From Nonomuraea rhodomycinica (lineage in GTDB: Bacteria > Actinomycetota > Actinomycetes > Streptosporangiales > Streptosporangiaceae): a stretch of DNA of 64,000 nucleotides. The notes beneath the pieces are model-generated. The model searched no databases and was not told where the DNA came from. It worked only from the letters and a program-made list of their open reading frames with translations. The stretch lies in assembly GCF_013363995.1 (NCBI RefSeq), contig NZ_JABWGO010000002.1, positions 744,001 through 808,000 of the forward strand, in the 5' to 3' direction. Positions 6,940 to 16,274 of the stretch are shown piece by piece; position 1 is the stretch's first letter; each line of letters begins with the position of its first letter. Both the position numbers and the translations under genes were made by a program.

Positions 6940-9819
6940 CTACGGGCGGGTGAGGTGGGCGTCCAGGTCGCGGGCCAGGCGCAGGGCGCGGGCCGTGCCC
7001 TTGCGCGCGGCGAACGCCGCCAGCTCCGGGTGCCGCCCCCGCGCGCCGGACCAGCGGGCCGTGCGCCCGGCCAGGGCGACCAGCTCGGTGTCGGCCTTGG
7101 TCGGCCGCGCTCCCGGCTCGGGCAGCAGCGGCGGCAGCGCCGTGGAGAGCACGCGCCACACGTCGTGGTGGGCGCCGTTCAGCGCCTCGGCCTCCAGTAC
7201 GGCGGCCAGGTCACGCGTCCTGACCTCGCCGCGCAGCGCCCGCTCCGCGAGCCACCCGCCCAGCTCCTCGGCGGGCAGCTCGCCGGACGCCGCGATCCGC
7301 CGCAGCGCCCGCAGCGCCGGCCCCGTGCAGTCCCCGATCCACGGCCGGGGGAAGATCCGGTACGCGAGCAGCAGCGCCATCGCCCGCCCCGCCGGGCCGG
7401 AGGCGTCGGCGAGCAGCTCCAGCACGGACGACGGCATCCATCTGATCTCCAGGGGCTCGTGGCCGACCAGGTGGGCGGCGACCACCTCCCGGTGGGACGG
7501 CATGACCGCGGGCCAGCGCTCGATCATGTCGCCCAGGTGGCCGTCGAAGACGTAGTGGACGTGCCGGGGCTGGTCGGCCAGCAGCTCGTCCACGAGCGGC
7601 AGGCCGGTGGGCGCGGCCTCGACGGTCGTCGTCATCCAGCCCACGTTCCGGGGCCCCTCGCCGTCGCCCAGCCGGGTGACCCGTACGACGGGGTCGGGCA
7701 GGCCGCCCTCCCGCATCCAGCGGGCCGCGCGCCGGCCCGCCGGCGAGGTGAGCGCCCCGGCCCGTCGCACCACGGCGGGGTCCACGGCGCGGGGCAGCCG
7801 CAGCAGCGCCTGCTGGAAGTCGGCGGGCAGCGGCTCGTGGCCGGCGGCCTCCAGCTCCTCCAGCCGGGCCACCAGGTCGGCCGGGTCGACGTGGCCCGTG
7901 GACAGGCTCGGCGTGGCCAGCAGCAGCGGCGGCAGCGTCCCCGCCGCCAGCGCGGCGTGGATCTCCGCGTACCGCCGCAGGATGAAGCGGTGGAACGGCG
8001 ACGCGCGCCGCGGCCCGGGCACCGGGTCCCCGTGCGCCGGTGCCCCCGGCTTCCGGTCCTGGCGCGCCCGCGTCCGCTCCACATACTCCTGCGACACCTC
8101 GTGCAGGAGCGCGGCCGCCTTCAGCGCCAGCATCCAGAGACTCTCGGGCCCCAGCCCCGGGCCGGCCAGCTCGACGGCCAGGGCCCGCATCCAGGTGTCG
8201 TGCCCGCGCCATTCGCGCTCGCGCAGCTCGTTCACACGCAGCCGCCAGTCGTCCTGCCGGCTCAGCGGGGCGAGCGCCGCCCGCAGCGCGTCCCGGTCCC
8301 GGGCGGCGAGCCGCACGAACGCCGCCAGCGACCGCTCGGCCGCCGGCCCGTCCTCGTCGAGCGCCATCTCGGCCAGGCTCCGGGCGTCGCCGGGGGGCGC
8401 CACGGCCGGGACAGGACGACGCGGCGCGGGCAGCGTCGCGGGGACGCGCCCGTCCTCCTGGTCCTCGGAGCCCTCAGGGCCGTCGGAGGCGAAGCGCGGC
8501 TCCGGGACCGTCTCGCCGCCGAAGGCCGCGGCCATCCGGTTGCGCAGGTCCGCCGGCAGCTCGCCCACCCCGTCGCGCAGGGTCGCGACCGCGTCGGCGG
8601 GGAAGCGGGCGGCGTGCCGCACGGCGATGCGCACCGCCCGGTCCTGCACGGCCCACGCCTGGTGGCCGAGCGCCGTGGCCAGGACGGGCGCCAGGTCGCC
8701 GGCCCGCTCGGGAGCCCGTTTGACCAGCTCCGCCAGCCAGCCCAGCCCGGCGCGGGCCAGCCCGCCCTCGGCCCGGAACACCAGCCCCTCCAGCGCCTCG
8801 ACCACGTCCTCGGGCACGAGACCGTCCAGGTCTCGTACGTGCCGCAGGGCCAGCTCGGCCACCGGGCCCGGCGCGGCCGGCAGCAGACGCAGGTAGTCGC
8901 GCGCGTGCGGCGCCACCTCGGCCGGCGCCGGCGCCAGCTCCTCGTGCAGCCGTACGAAGAACCGCAGGTCGGGCCCCTCGCCGCCGCGCAGGAACCGGCG
9001 CCGGCACCCGTCGAGCAGCATCTCCCGCATCGACCGGTCGCGGGCCGCGAGCCTGGTCAGCCTCCCCAGCCACGTGCGGTCGTCACGCAGCACCCGCCCG
9101 ACCCCCTCGGCCTCGAACAGCCGCGGCACCAGGTGCCGGGTCAGCGGGTCGCCCGGCCTCGGCACCTGCCGCGCCCACGCCACGACCAGCGGATCGTGCT
9201 CGGGCGGGGTCGCGCCGGTGCGCCGCAGCAGGGCCAGCGCCAGCTCCAGCACCCGGTCGGCCAGCGGCGGACGCCTCCGGGCCCGGACGCGGAGCGCCAG
9301 CCGCACCGCGAGATCGGCCTGCCAGGCGTCGGGCCGGGCGGCGACCACCTCCAGGACCGGCTCCACCTCCCGCTCCAGCTCGGAGGGCGAGTCGACCCAG
9401 AGGTCGAACTCGCGCCGGGTCACCCAGGCGGCCACCGCCGCCGCGCCCCCGATCGTCGCCGCCCCCGCCACCCGCATGGGCTCGATCCAGCGGTCGGTCG
9501 CGGGCCTGGCCACCCCGCGCTCGTGCTCCCAGGTCATGGAGTAGGCCGTGTGGTACTGGTACTCGCTCAGCTCTCCGGCCGCGTACAGGCGCGCCAGCTC
9601 GGCCTGCCGCTCCTTCCTGTCGCGGTCGGCCCGCGCGTCATGGGCGGCCACCTCGTCCCACACGATCCGCCGGACCTCGGCGATGGAGCCGGGCAGCTCG
9701 CGCGCCACCTCCCGCCGGGCCGGCTCGTCCAGCGCCTTGACCGTCTTCACCAGCGCGGCCACGTCGCCGGCCGCGATGAGGTCGCGTACCGGCGGCCAGG
9801 CGGCGTCGTTCGCTCGCAT
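6940..9819 (-). CDS. Large helical-repeat protein, DUF6493-like, function unknown
   Basis: A 959-residue cytoplasmic protein with no signal peptide. The first 300 residues (AALVKTVKALDEPARREVARELPG, WLGRLTRLAARDRSMREMLLDGC) and the following HEAT-like alpha-helical repeats (DVVEALEGLVFRAEGGLARAGLGWLAELVKRAP, HQAWAVQDRAVRIAVRHAARFP) match what I know of the actinobacterial DUF6493 family. Its C-terminal half contains tryptophan-rich segments (RWMPSSVLELLADASG). Such proteins often sit beside SWIM-zinc-finger and MoxR/VWA genes, but none is present here, so this copy is an orphan. Family assignment is from memory of sequence style, not a search. It appears to be transcribed alone. Confidence 0.75.
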   Translation of the reverse strand: MRANDAAWPPVRDLIAAGDVAALVKTVKALDEPARREVARELPGSIAEVRRIVWDEVAAHDARADRDRKERQAELARLYAAGELSEYQYHTAYSMTWEHERGVARPATDRWIEPMRVAGAATIGGAAAVAAWVTRREFDLWVDSPSELEREVEPVLEVVAARPDAWQADLAVRLALRVRARRRPPLADRVLELALALLRRTGATPPEHDPLVVAWARQVPRPGDPLTRHLVPRLFEAEGVGRVLRDDRTWLGRLTRLAARDRSMREMLLDGCRRRFLRGGEGPDLRFFVRLHEELAPAPAEVAPHARDYLRLLPAAPGPVAELALRHVRDLDGLVPEDVVEALEGLVFRAEGGLARAGLGWLAELVKRAPERAGDLAPVLATALGHQAWAVQDRAVRIAVRHAARFPADAVATLRDGVGELPADLRNRMAAAFGGETVPEPRFASDGPEGSEDQEDGRVPATLPAPRRPVPAVAPPGDARSLAEMALDEDGPAAERSLAAFVRLAARDRDALRAALAPLSRQDDWRLRVNELREREWRGHDTWMRALAVELAGPGLGPESLWMLALKAAALLHEVSQEYVERTRARQDRKPGAPAHGDPVPGPRRASPFHRFILRRYAEIHAALAAGTLPPLLLATPSLSTGHVDPADLVARLEELEAAGHEPLPADFQQALLRLPRAVDPAVVRRAGALTSPAGRRAARWMREGGLPDPVVRVTRLGDGEGPRNVGWMTTTVEAAPTGLPLVDELLADQPRHVHYVFDGHLGDMIERWPAVMPSHREVVAAHLVGHEPLEIRWMPSSVLELLADASGPAGRAMALLLAYRIFPRPWIGDCTGPALRALRRIAASGELPAEELGGWLAERALRGEVRTRDLAAVLEAEALNGAHHDVWRVLSTALPPLLPEPGARPTKADTELVALAGRTARWSGARGRHPELAAFAARKGTARALRLARDLDAHLTRP

Positions 9820-10006
9820 GACTCTCCTTGGGGGGTTCGGTGATCTCGGGGGCCGAGGTGATCGCGATCGTGGCAGAGGGCGCCGACAATTCCGGGTGTC
9901 CTGTCACGTCAGGGGAGGGCGATCTCCGGCGGCCGATGGATAAGGTGAGGGCGACCTCGGCGCGGCGGGATGCGGAGCGGCGCGGCGGGATGCGGCGGGA
10001 TGCGGG

Positions 10007-11908
10007 GTGGCAGTGCTGGCGGTGCGGCACCGGGCTCGGTTCGTCCTCCAGGCCGTGGGGGTCTTCGCGGCCGTGGCGGTGGTGGCGGCGGCCGGCCTGC
10101 TGTGGGGGCTCGGCGCCGCGCCCAGGACCGGCGCCCCCGGCTGCCCGCCCCGCGACACCCGCGTGACGGCCCCGTACGCGATCAGCGGCTACTGGATGGA
10201 GCCTCGCCCCGACCGGTGCGACACGCGGCGGACGTTGCAGGCCGTCCACGCGGCCGGAGGCGACACGATCATCACGTTCGGCCCACGCTTCGCCGCCGCC
10301 CGGGTGGACGGCGCGGGCCGCGTGCTCGCCGCGGAGCGCGGCGAGACGGCACGGACGCCGGTCGCCGACGAAGCCGGCGAAGGGGACACCGCCGGCGGCC
10401 CGGCCGCCGAAGCGGAGCCCGTCCGGACTCCCGCTGTGGAAACGGAGCCCGGCCTGCGGCCCGACCCCGTGTTCGCGGGGTGTGTCGAGCGGGGCCGGCC
10501 GTGCTACCTGGCCGCCCGCGACGCCGTCCGCGGCCAGCAGATCCGCCGCGTCTTCACCTACGTGACCAGCGAGAGCCTCGGCCCCGGCGCCCTGCGCTGC
10601 CCCGGGCTGGACCGGCGGATCGACGGCGGCGGGCGCGTCTACTACCGGCTGCTGCTCGGGCCGTCCTGCCGGTCCGGTCCGTACGACCTGGTGCTCGTCG
10701 CGACGGACGGCGACGGCGTCGGCAACCTGCTGGAGGAGGCCGCCGCGTACGGCATGCGGGTGTACCCGGGGCTGCCCGCCGCGCCGCAGGACCCGGCCAG
10801 GCCGTGGCAGCCCGACGCCGCCTCCACCGACGCGCTGAACGCCTTCACCGAGCGGGTGCTGACCGGCTACCGGGAGCGGTTCGGCGCGTCACCGGCGCTG
10901 GCGGGGGTGTACCAGTCGTTCGAGCTGGCCATGCGCGACCGCGGCCCGCGCGACCCGGTGCTCGCGCTCTACCGGGCGCAGCACGCGGTGGCCGCCGCCG
11001 TGCTGCCGGGCCGGACGATCGTGGTGAGCCCGTACTGGGACGCGCGCCGGTGGCGGGGCTTCCCGCCGAGCGTGGTGGGTGCCGGCTTCGCCGACATCGC
11101 GGCCACGCGGGCCGGCCTGCCCATGGCCATCGCCGTCCAGGACGGCCGGGGCGTCGGCAAGGTCCCGGTGTACGGGGCGGGCCAGGACGGCGAGCCGGTG
11201 GACACCCGGCTCGTGCCCGTGGCGGGGGCGGTGCCGTACCGGCGGGCGTACTACGGCTCGACCGCCGACTACGTGGCGGCCGCCGCGCGCCGCGCCGGGC
11301 CCGGCGCCGAGCTGTGGGTGAACGTCGAGGTCTTCGAGCCCACCCCGGTCCCGGGCGAGTGCGGCAGGAGCGACCCGCTGCCGCTGCGCGGGCGCGCCGC
11401 CAAGAGCCGGGTGGACCGGCAGGTCATGGCCGTCGGCCGGTACGCCACGAAGATCATCGCGTACGGCTGGGACCCGTTCCTCACCTGCCGGGACCGGCCA
11501 GGCGCGCCGTCGCTCGCGGACGCGATCACGGCCGGGTGGAACGACCCCCTCGTCATGGACGCGACGCGGAGGACGGTGGGAGGGCGCGACGGGATCGAGG
11601 TCCGGGGGCTCAACCTCGGGGGCGGCACGCTGCGGCTGACCTACCAGGAGGCCGGGGGAGCGGTGCGGACGGCCACCCTCACCCCCGAGCCCGGGGCCGA
11701 CGCGCGAGACGACGGCCGAGCAGAGGACGGCGGCGGCCGATCCGACGGCGGCGGCCGGGGCCGGGAGGGCCGGTCGGGAGGGGTGGCCCGGGAGAGGGTC
11801 TGGGCGCCCTTCGACCCGGCCGTGATCGCCCCCGGCCGGCCGTGGCTCATGGTCACGGCCGTGAACGGCGCGGGCCGTACCAGCGGCGCGGGCTTCACCT
11901 TCCGATGA
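10007..11908 (+). CDS. Secreted or membrane-anchored DUF4434-like TIM-barrel protein
   Basis: A 633-residue protein, GTG start, with an N-terminal hydrophobic helix (VLQAVGVFAAVAVVAAAGLLWGL, residues about 12-34) acting as signal anchor. The extracellular part begins ISGYWMEPR. It contains LLEEAAAYGMRVYPGLP, LAGVYQSFEL, RTIVVSPYWD and AVQDGRGVGK, all in the pattern of DUF4434 glycosidase-like TIM barrels. A low-complexity Glu/Ala insertion is at about residues 105-150, and a Gly/Arg/Asp-rich linker at about 565-600 precedes a short beta-rich C-terminus. Substrate and activity are unknown. The upstream 187 bp contain short GGGATGCGG repeats (9967-10005) immediately before the start codon. Confidence 0.75.
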   Translation: MAVLAVRHRARFVLQAVGVFAAVAVVAAAGLLWGLGAAPRTGAPGCPPRDTRVTAPYAISGYWMEPRPDRCDTRRTLQAVHAAGGDTIITFGPRFAAARVDGAGRVLAAERGETARTPVADEAGEGDTAGGPAAEAEPVRTPAVETEPGLRPDPVFAGCVERGRPCYLAARDAVRGQQIRRVFTYVTSESLGPGALRCPGLDRRIDGGGRVYYRLLLGPSCRSGPYDLVLVATDGDGVGNLLEEAAAYGMRVYPGLPAAPQDPARPWQPDAASTDALNAFTERVLTGYRERFGASPALAGVYQSFELAMRDRGPRDPVLALYRAQHAVAAAVLPGRTIVVSPYWDARRWRGFPPSVVGAGFADIAATRAGLPMAIAVQDGRGVGKVPVYGAGQDGEPVDTRLVPVAGAVPYRRAYYGSTADYVAAAARRAGPGAELWVNVEVFEPTPVPGECGRSDPLPLRGRAAKSRVDRQVMAVGRYATKIIAYGWDPFLTCRDRPGAPSLADAITAGWNDPLVMDATRRTVGGRDGIEVRGLNLGGGTLRLTYQEAGGAVRTATLTPEPGADARDDGRAEDGGGRSDGGGRGREGRSGGVARERVWAPFDPAVIAPGRPWLMVTAVNGAGRTSGAGFTFR

Positions 11909-11958
11909 GGGCGGGACGCCTCCGGTGAGGGTGTGAAGCCTCGGGTGAGCGCGGGAAG
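11898..11958. repeat. Three ~20-bp tandem units repeating the 3' end and stop codon of the preceding gene
   Basis: Units at 11898-11918, 11919-11938 and 11939-11958 share the pattern CCT(T)C(C/G)G(A/G)TGAG(G/C)G...GA(C/A)G. The first unit holds the true stop TGA (11906-11908), and each later unit keeps a TGAG at the same place. It is one of several gene-end repeats in this window. Confidence 0.6.
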
Positions 11959-11974
11959 CGGGCCCCGGCTCCGG

Positions 11975-12727
11975 TCAGGGCCGGAAGCTGGCGCGGTACT
12001 CCGTGGGCGTGCGCGCGGTCAGCTGCCGGAACGCGGCGTTGAACGCCGACAGTGAGGTGTAGCCGACCGTGAACGCGATCTGCGTGACCGGGGCGTCTCC
12101 TGCGGCCAGCTCCTCGATCGCGCGCAGCACCCGCATCCGGCGCAGGACCGCCCGCCACGTCATGCCGGTCTCGTCCTCGAAGCGCCGGGCCAGCGACCGG
12201 GGCGCCAGCCCCACCTCCTCCGCCACCTCCTCGAAGCGGACGTCGCCGCCGAGCCGCTGCTCGGTCAGCCGCAGGGCCCGGCGCAGCTCCGGTGACCGCC
12301 CCGCCGGCACGACGACCGGGCTCGGCCGCTCGGCGAGCCGCCGGCTCACCGCGGCGAGCGCGGTGAACAGCGTCTCGGCGTACGCCGGAAGAGGCTCGTC
12401 GCTCGGGCCCCAGGCGCCGCACTCGGCCACCAGCGCGCGTGCCAGGGGACTGAGGTCGAACACGGTCAGCGGCGCCGGTGGGGCCGGGGCGAATCCGGTG
12501 TCGAACAGCACCGACGCGGTCGTGGCCGGCTGCGGGACGCTCACCTGTATCGGCTGGCCCGCCTCGATCAGGGCGGCCCGTGCCGGCGGCAGCAGCCACG
12601 CCTGGCCCCGCGCCTCCAGCCGGAGGGCGCCGGCCGAGGCGCAGAGCAGGTAGTGGCGGTCCATGGTGAACGCACGAGCGGGCTCCGGCGGGAACGCACG
12701 GACGAAGCTGTACGCCTTCCGGGTCAT
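11975..12727 (-). CDS. AraC-family transcriptional regulator
   Basis: A 250-residue regulator. Residues 1-130 form a cupin-like effector domain (RHYLLCASAGALRLEARGQAWLLPPARAALI). The C-terminal 100 residues are the double helix-turn-helix (LGGDVRFEEVAEEVGLAPRSLARRFEDETG and VTQIAFTVGYTSLSAFNAAFRQ.TARTPTEYR). This arrangement matches small AraC regulators that often control a neighbouring oxidoreductase or monooxygenase gene. The ABM-fold gene just upstream on the same strand (46-nt gap) is a plausible partner. The effector is unknown. Confidence 0.9.
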   Translation of the reverse strand: MTRKAYSFVRAFPPEPARAFTMDRHYLLCASAGALRLEARGQAWLLPPARAALIEAGQPIQVSVPQPATTASVLFDTGFAPAPPAPLTVFDLSPLARALVAECGAWGPSDEPLPAYAETLFTALAAVSRRLAERPSPVVVPAGRSPELRRALRLTEQRLGGDVRFEEVAEEVGLAPRSLARRFEDETGMTWRAVLRRMRVLRAIEELAAGDAPVTQIAFTVGYTSLSAFNAAFRQLTARTPTEYRASFRP

Positions 12728-12773
12728 CCGCGGCCTCGCATGAACCCATCGTAGGGAGCCGCCCTGACGCCGC

Positions 12774-13076
12774 TCAGGCGACGATCTCCATCGGCTCCGC
12801 GCGGAAGCGCCGGCTCACCGGGGACCCGGCCATCAGCGGCCGGAGCACCGCGCCGGCGCGCGCGAAGACGTCGGACTTCAGGTAGCCGTCGAACGACTCC
12901 TCGCCGTCCCACTCGTGCATCACGGTCACCCGGGTCTCGTCCTCGCGCGAGGCGAACACGCGGTAGGAGAGGTTCCCCGGCATCGCGCGCACCTGGTCGC
13001 GATCGGTGTCGAGGTGGGCCAGGGCCGCCGCCCGGTCGGAGGCGGCGGTGTCGAAGTCGACCATGGCAATGATCAT
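12774..13076 (-). CDS. Small ABM-fold protein (putative quinol monooxygenase family)
   Basis: A 100-residue protein with the ferredoxin-like ABM pattern: an MIIAMVDF strand, the helix DRAAALAHLDTDRDQVRAMPG, SYRVFASREDETRVTVMHEWDG, and a final helix plus R-F-x-A-E strand. Relatives are dimeric cofactor-free monooxygenases such as YgiN, but many are uncharacterised. Two ATGs are available (13082 and 13076). AGGAG ends directly at the first and lies 6 nt before the second, so I chose 13076. It lies upstream of the AraC gene on the same strand and may form an operon with it. Confidence 0.8.
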   Translation of the reverse strand: MIIAMVDFDTAASDRAAALAHLDTDRDQVRAMPGNLSYRVFASREDETRVTVMHEWDGEESFDGYLKSDVFARAGAVLRPLMAGSPVSRRFRAEPMEIVA

Positions 13077-13209
13077 GAGCATCTCCTGGATCGGGGCGGC
13101 GGCTGCCGCGGTGATGTCCCGATCCTCGCGCGGACCCGGTCCGGCCGGCTCCCGCCGGCCGGACGCGTTCACGCTTCCAACGGACGAGCCCGCTCCCGGC
13201 GTCCCAGGG

Positions 13210-14313
13210 TCAGGCGAGGGTCGCGGCGTAGGGGTCCCAGTCCGGCGGGAGCGGCTCGGGCACGGGCGGCGCGGAGCGGACCCGGCGGAACTCGCCGCGT
13301 TCCCCGGACGCCGTGACGGCCGTCATGATCTCCAGGACGTGCAGCGCCAGCTCGCCCGACGCCCGGTGCGGGACGCCCGCGCGGATCGACCGGGCGAGAT
13401 CGAGGACGCCGATGCCGCGCCCCGCGACCGTGCCCTCCACCGGCAGCTCCCGCCAGTCGGTGTCGTGCAGCCCGCGGGCCAGCAGCGGCCCCTCGAAGGT
13501 GTTGGGATCGGGCAGCGACAGCGCGCCCTCGGTGCCGACGATCTCGATGAGCCGCTTGTCCACCGGCGAGTCGAAGCTGAACGTCGCCGCCGCGCCCGCG
13601 CCGCCCGTGAAGTCGATCAGCGCCTCCACGTGCGTCGGCACGTCCACGGGGAACACCGTGCCGGCCTTCGGCCCCGACCCGACCACCCGCTCGGCGCGCG
13701 CCCTGCGGGTGGTCGCCGACACCCGCGCGGCCGGGCCGAGCAGGGCGGTCAGCGTGGTCAGGTAGTACGGGCCGAGGTCGAACAGCGGCCCGCCGCCCGG
13801 CTGGTAGAAGAACTCGGGGCTCGGGTGCCAGGACTCCGGGCCGAGGTTCTGGGTGGCCGCCCTGACCGCGAACGGTTCGCCGACGAGGCCGGAGCGCAGC
13901 GCCCGCAGCGCCGACTGGATGCCGGCGCCGAGGAACGTGTCCGGGGCGTTGCCCACCCGCAGCCCGAGGTCGGCGGCCATGGCCAGCACCTTGGCCGCCT
14001 CCTCGGCGTCCAGCGCCAGCGGCTTCTCGCCGTACACGTGCTTGCCCGCCCGTAAGCAGGCCAGCGCCACGGCGGCGTGCGCGGCCGGGACGGTGAGGTT
14101 GACGACGATCTCCACCTCCGGCAGCGCCAGCACCGCGTCCAGGCCGCCCGAGACGGGCACGCCGTGCCGCTCGGCGACCTCCGCCGCGCGCGCCTCGTCG
14201 AGGTCGGCGACGCCCAGCACCCGTACGTCGGGGAAGGCCGTGAGGTTGCGCAGGTACTGACCGCTGATCACGCCCGCGCCCACCACGGCCACCCCGACCG
14301 GCCCGCCGCTCAC
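13210..14313 (-). CDS. Gfo/Idh/MocA-family sugar oxidoreductase
   Basis: A 367-residue NAD(P)-dependent dehydrogenase. The N-terminal Rossmann motif is VAVVGAGVISGQYLRN; the EKPLALD signature with its catalytic-type lysine follows (GKHVYGEKPLALDAEEA, about residue 90). The C-terminal alpha/beta domain contains YQPGGGPLFDLGPYYL, typical of the family. The GTG start overlaps the upstream isomerase stop by 4 nt (GTGA). As the third gene of the xylA operon it likely oxidises or interconverts a pentose or related sugar. Exact substrate unknown. Confidence 0.9.
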   Translation of the reverse strand: MSGGPVGVAVVGAGVISGQYLRNLTAFPDVRVLGVADLDEARAAEVAERHGVPVSGGLDAVLALPEVEIVVNLTVPAAHAAVALACLRAGKHVYGEKPLALDAEEAAKVLAMAADLGLRVGNAPDTFLGAGIQSALRALRSGLVGEPFAVRAATQNLGPESWHPSPEFFYQPGGGPLFDLGPYYLTTLTALLGPAARVSATTRRARAERVVGSGPKAGTVFPVDVPTHVEALIDFTGGAGAAATFSFDSPVDKRLIEIVGTEGALSLPDPNTFEGPLLARGLHDTDWRELPVEGTVAGRGIGVLDLARSIRAGVPHRASGELALHVLEIMTAVTASGERGEFRRVRSAPPVPEPLPPDWDPYAATLA

Positions 14314-15053
14314 ACGCCCTCCAGCGCGTTCAGATGGTCCCGGCTGGCCGCGAGGGCCTCGAACACGTCGCCCGCGCAGTGGTCCAGCTCCACGATCCGC
14401 CACGCGCCCGGCGCCGCCGCCAGCACATCCGGCACCGGCATGACGCCCGCGCCGACCGCCGTGTGCGGCGACTCCTTGTCGCCGGGCCCGTCCTTGACGT
14501 GCAGCGCGAGCACCCGGTCACCGAGGCGGCGCAGCAGCGCGGGCACGTCGGCGCCGCCGACCGCCGCCCAGTACGTGTCCACCTCCAGGAACACCTCCGG
14601 CGCCAGCAGCCCGGCCAGCTCCTCCAGCGCGTGCCGCTCGCCGAAGCGCGGTTCGATCTCCCACCAGTGGTTGTGGTAGCCGATCCGCATGCCGTGGGCG
14701 GCGGCCCGCCCGGCCAGGCCGTTGAGCAGGTCGGCGGTGCGGGCCAGGCCGTCGCGGGTGGTGAACTCCTCGTGCGGGACGCCGCCCGGGATGACCACCA
14801 GCTCCGCGCCGACCGTGGCGATCGCGTCGAACACCTTCGCCGGCTCCTGGTCCAGCAGCGCGTACGCGTGCGTGATCGGCACCGTCAGCCCGAGGTCGTC
14901 CGCCACCCGGCGGAACCCCTCGGGGTCGGTGGTCGGGTCGAACGGCTCCACGGCGCCGTACCCCAGCCCGGCGACGCGGCGCAGCACCGCGTCGCGGTCG
15001 GCGGCGAGCTGGTCGCGGACGGTGTAGAGCTGTAAGGCGAGGGGGTTCGTCAT
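14310..15053 (-). CDS. Sugar phosphate isomerase/epimerase family protein (IolE-like TIM barrel)
   Basis: A 247-residue xylose-isomerase-like TIM barrel (AP_endonuc_2 family). Metal-binding elements are visible: [24 protein letters not shown] and WRIVELDHC. Such proteins isomerise, epimerise or dehydrate cyclitols and sugars. It overlaps xylA by 4 nt and the downstream oxidoreductase by 4 nt, so the three are translationally coupled. Oxidoreductase-isomerase pairs of this sort usually act on inositol-like or keto-sugar substrates; together with xylA the likely substrate is a pentose or plant-derived sugar. Confidence 0.88.
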   Translation of the reverse strand: MTNPLALQLYTVRDQLAADRDAVLRRVAGLGYGAVEPFDPTTDPEGFRRVADDLGLTVPITHAYALLDQEPAKVFDAIATVGAELVVIPGGVPHEEFTTRDGLARTADLLNGLAGRAAAHGMRIGYHNHWWEIEPRFGERHALEELAGLLAPEVFLEVDTYWAAVGGADVPALLRRLGDRVLALHVKDGPGDKESPHTAVGAGVMPVPDVLAAAPGAWRIVELDHCAGDVFEALAASRDHLNALEGV

Positions 15054-16213
15054 CCGGCCGCCCCGCCGCGCGCGCCGAGCAGGTGCTCCAGCGCGAGCTG
15101 GTTGAGGTGGGTGAAGTGGTAGCCGCGCTCGGCCGCCGCGTCCGGGTCGAACTCCTCGGCGGCCAGGTCGGCGAGCGTCTCGCCGGGCGCCAGCGTGGGC
15201 ACGGCGAGCTGGTCCACGCGGGAGGCGGCCAGCGCCTGCTGGACCTCCGGGTCGGCGCGGAAGGCGCGGGCCTTCTCGCGCAGGATGAGGTACGTGCGCA
15301 TGTTCGCCGCGGCCGACACCCACACGTCCTCGGGGTCCTCGGTGCGCAGCGGCTTGTAGTCGAAGTGGCGCGGCCCGTCGTAGCCGCCGTGCTCCAGCAG
15401 GTCCACCAGGAAGAACGCGCTCTTGACGTCGCCGTGGCCGAAGACCAGGTCCTGGTCGTACTTCGGGCCGTGCTGGCCGTTCAGGTCGATGTGGAAGAGC
15501 TTGCCGTGCCACAGGGCCTGCGCGATGCCGTGGACGAAGTTCAGACCGGCCATCTGCTCGTGCCCGACCTCGGGGTTGAGGCCCACCATCTCCGGGTGCT
15601 CCAGCTCGTTGATGAACGCGAGCGCGTGCCCGATGGTCGGCAGCAGGATGTCGCCGCGCGGCTCGTTCGGCTTGGGCTCGATGGCGAAGCGCAGCTCGTA
15701 GCCCTGGTCGAGGACGTACTGGCTGAGCAGGTCGAGGGCCTCCTTGTAGCGGGCGAGGGCCGCGCGCACGTCCTTGGCCGCGTCGGATTCGGCGCCCTCG
15801 CGCCCGCCCCAGCACACGTACGTCCGGGCGCCCAGCGAGGCGGCCAGGTCGATGTTGCGCATGACCTTGCGGATGGCGTATCGGCGGACGTCGCGGTCGT
15901 TGCTGGTGAACGCGCCGTCGCGGAACACCGGGTGCGTGAAGAGGTTCGTGGTGGCCATGGGGACCTTCATCCCGGTCTCGCCCAGGGCCTTGCGGAACGC
16001 CTCGATGGCCTTGTCCCGGTCGGGCTCCACGGCGAGCAGGTCGTCGTCGTGGAAGGTGACGCCGTAGGCGCCGAGCTCCGCCAGGCGGTGTACGGTCTCC
16101 ACGGGGTCGAGCGCGGGCCGGCTGGCGTCTCCGAAGGGATCACGAGCCTGCCACCCGACCGTCCACAGGCCGAAGGTGAAGCGATCATCGGGGGTTGGGA
16201 TGAACGAGCTCAT
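15050..16213 (-). CDS. xylA: Xylose isomerase, class I
   Basis: A 387-residue enzyme of the expected length for actinobacterial xylose isomerase. It catalyses D-xylose to D-xylulose using two divalent metals. Visible motifs include FGLWTVGW near the N-terminus, GVTFHDDDL with the catalytic His, [21 protein letters not shown] (metal Glu), [14 protein letters not shown], and [16 protein letters not shown]. Start ATG 16211-16213 follows GAGAGGG at a suitable distance. It is first in a three-gene operon, divergent from a ROK repressor, and the 61-bp gap contains a 31-bp inverted repeat. No xylulokinase gene is present in the window. Confidence 0.96.
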   Translation of the reverse strand: MSSFIPTPDDRFTFGLWTVGWQARDPFGDASRPALDPVETVHRLAELGAYGVTFHDDDLLAVEPDRDKAIEAFRKALGETGMKVPMATTNLFTHPVFRDGAFTSNDRDVRRYAIRKVMRNIDLAASLGARTYVCWGGREGAESDAAKDVRAALARYKEALDLLSQYVLDQGYELRFAIEPKPNEPRGDILLPTIGHALAFINELEHPEMVGLNPEVGHEQMAGLNFVHGIAQALWHGKLFHIDLNGQHGPKYDQDLVFGHGDVKSAFFLVDLLEHGGYDGPRHFDYKPLRTEDPEDVWVSAAANMRTYLILREKARAFRADPEVQQALAASRVDQLAVPTLAPGETLADLAAEEFDPDAAAERGYHFTHLNQLALEHLLGARGGAAG

Positions 16214-16232
16214 GGTGCCCTCTCGCCGCTCT

Positions 16233-16263
16233 AGGATTAAGTCCACAATCTGCACATAATCCT
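16233..16263. promoter_or_regulatory. Palindromic operator between xylA and the ROK regulator
   Basis: Arms AGGATTAAGTCCA (16233-16245) and TGCACATAATCCT (16251-16263) are inverted repeats with 11 of 13 matching pairs and a 5-nt spacer. The site lies midway in the 61-bp divergent intergenic region and would overlap both promoters. This is the expected place for the XylR-type ROK repressor. Confidence 0.75.
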
Positions 16264-16274
16264 CGGAGGCAGAT

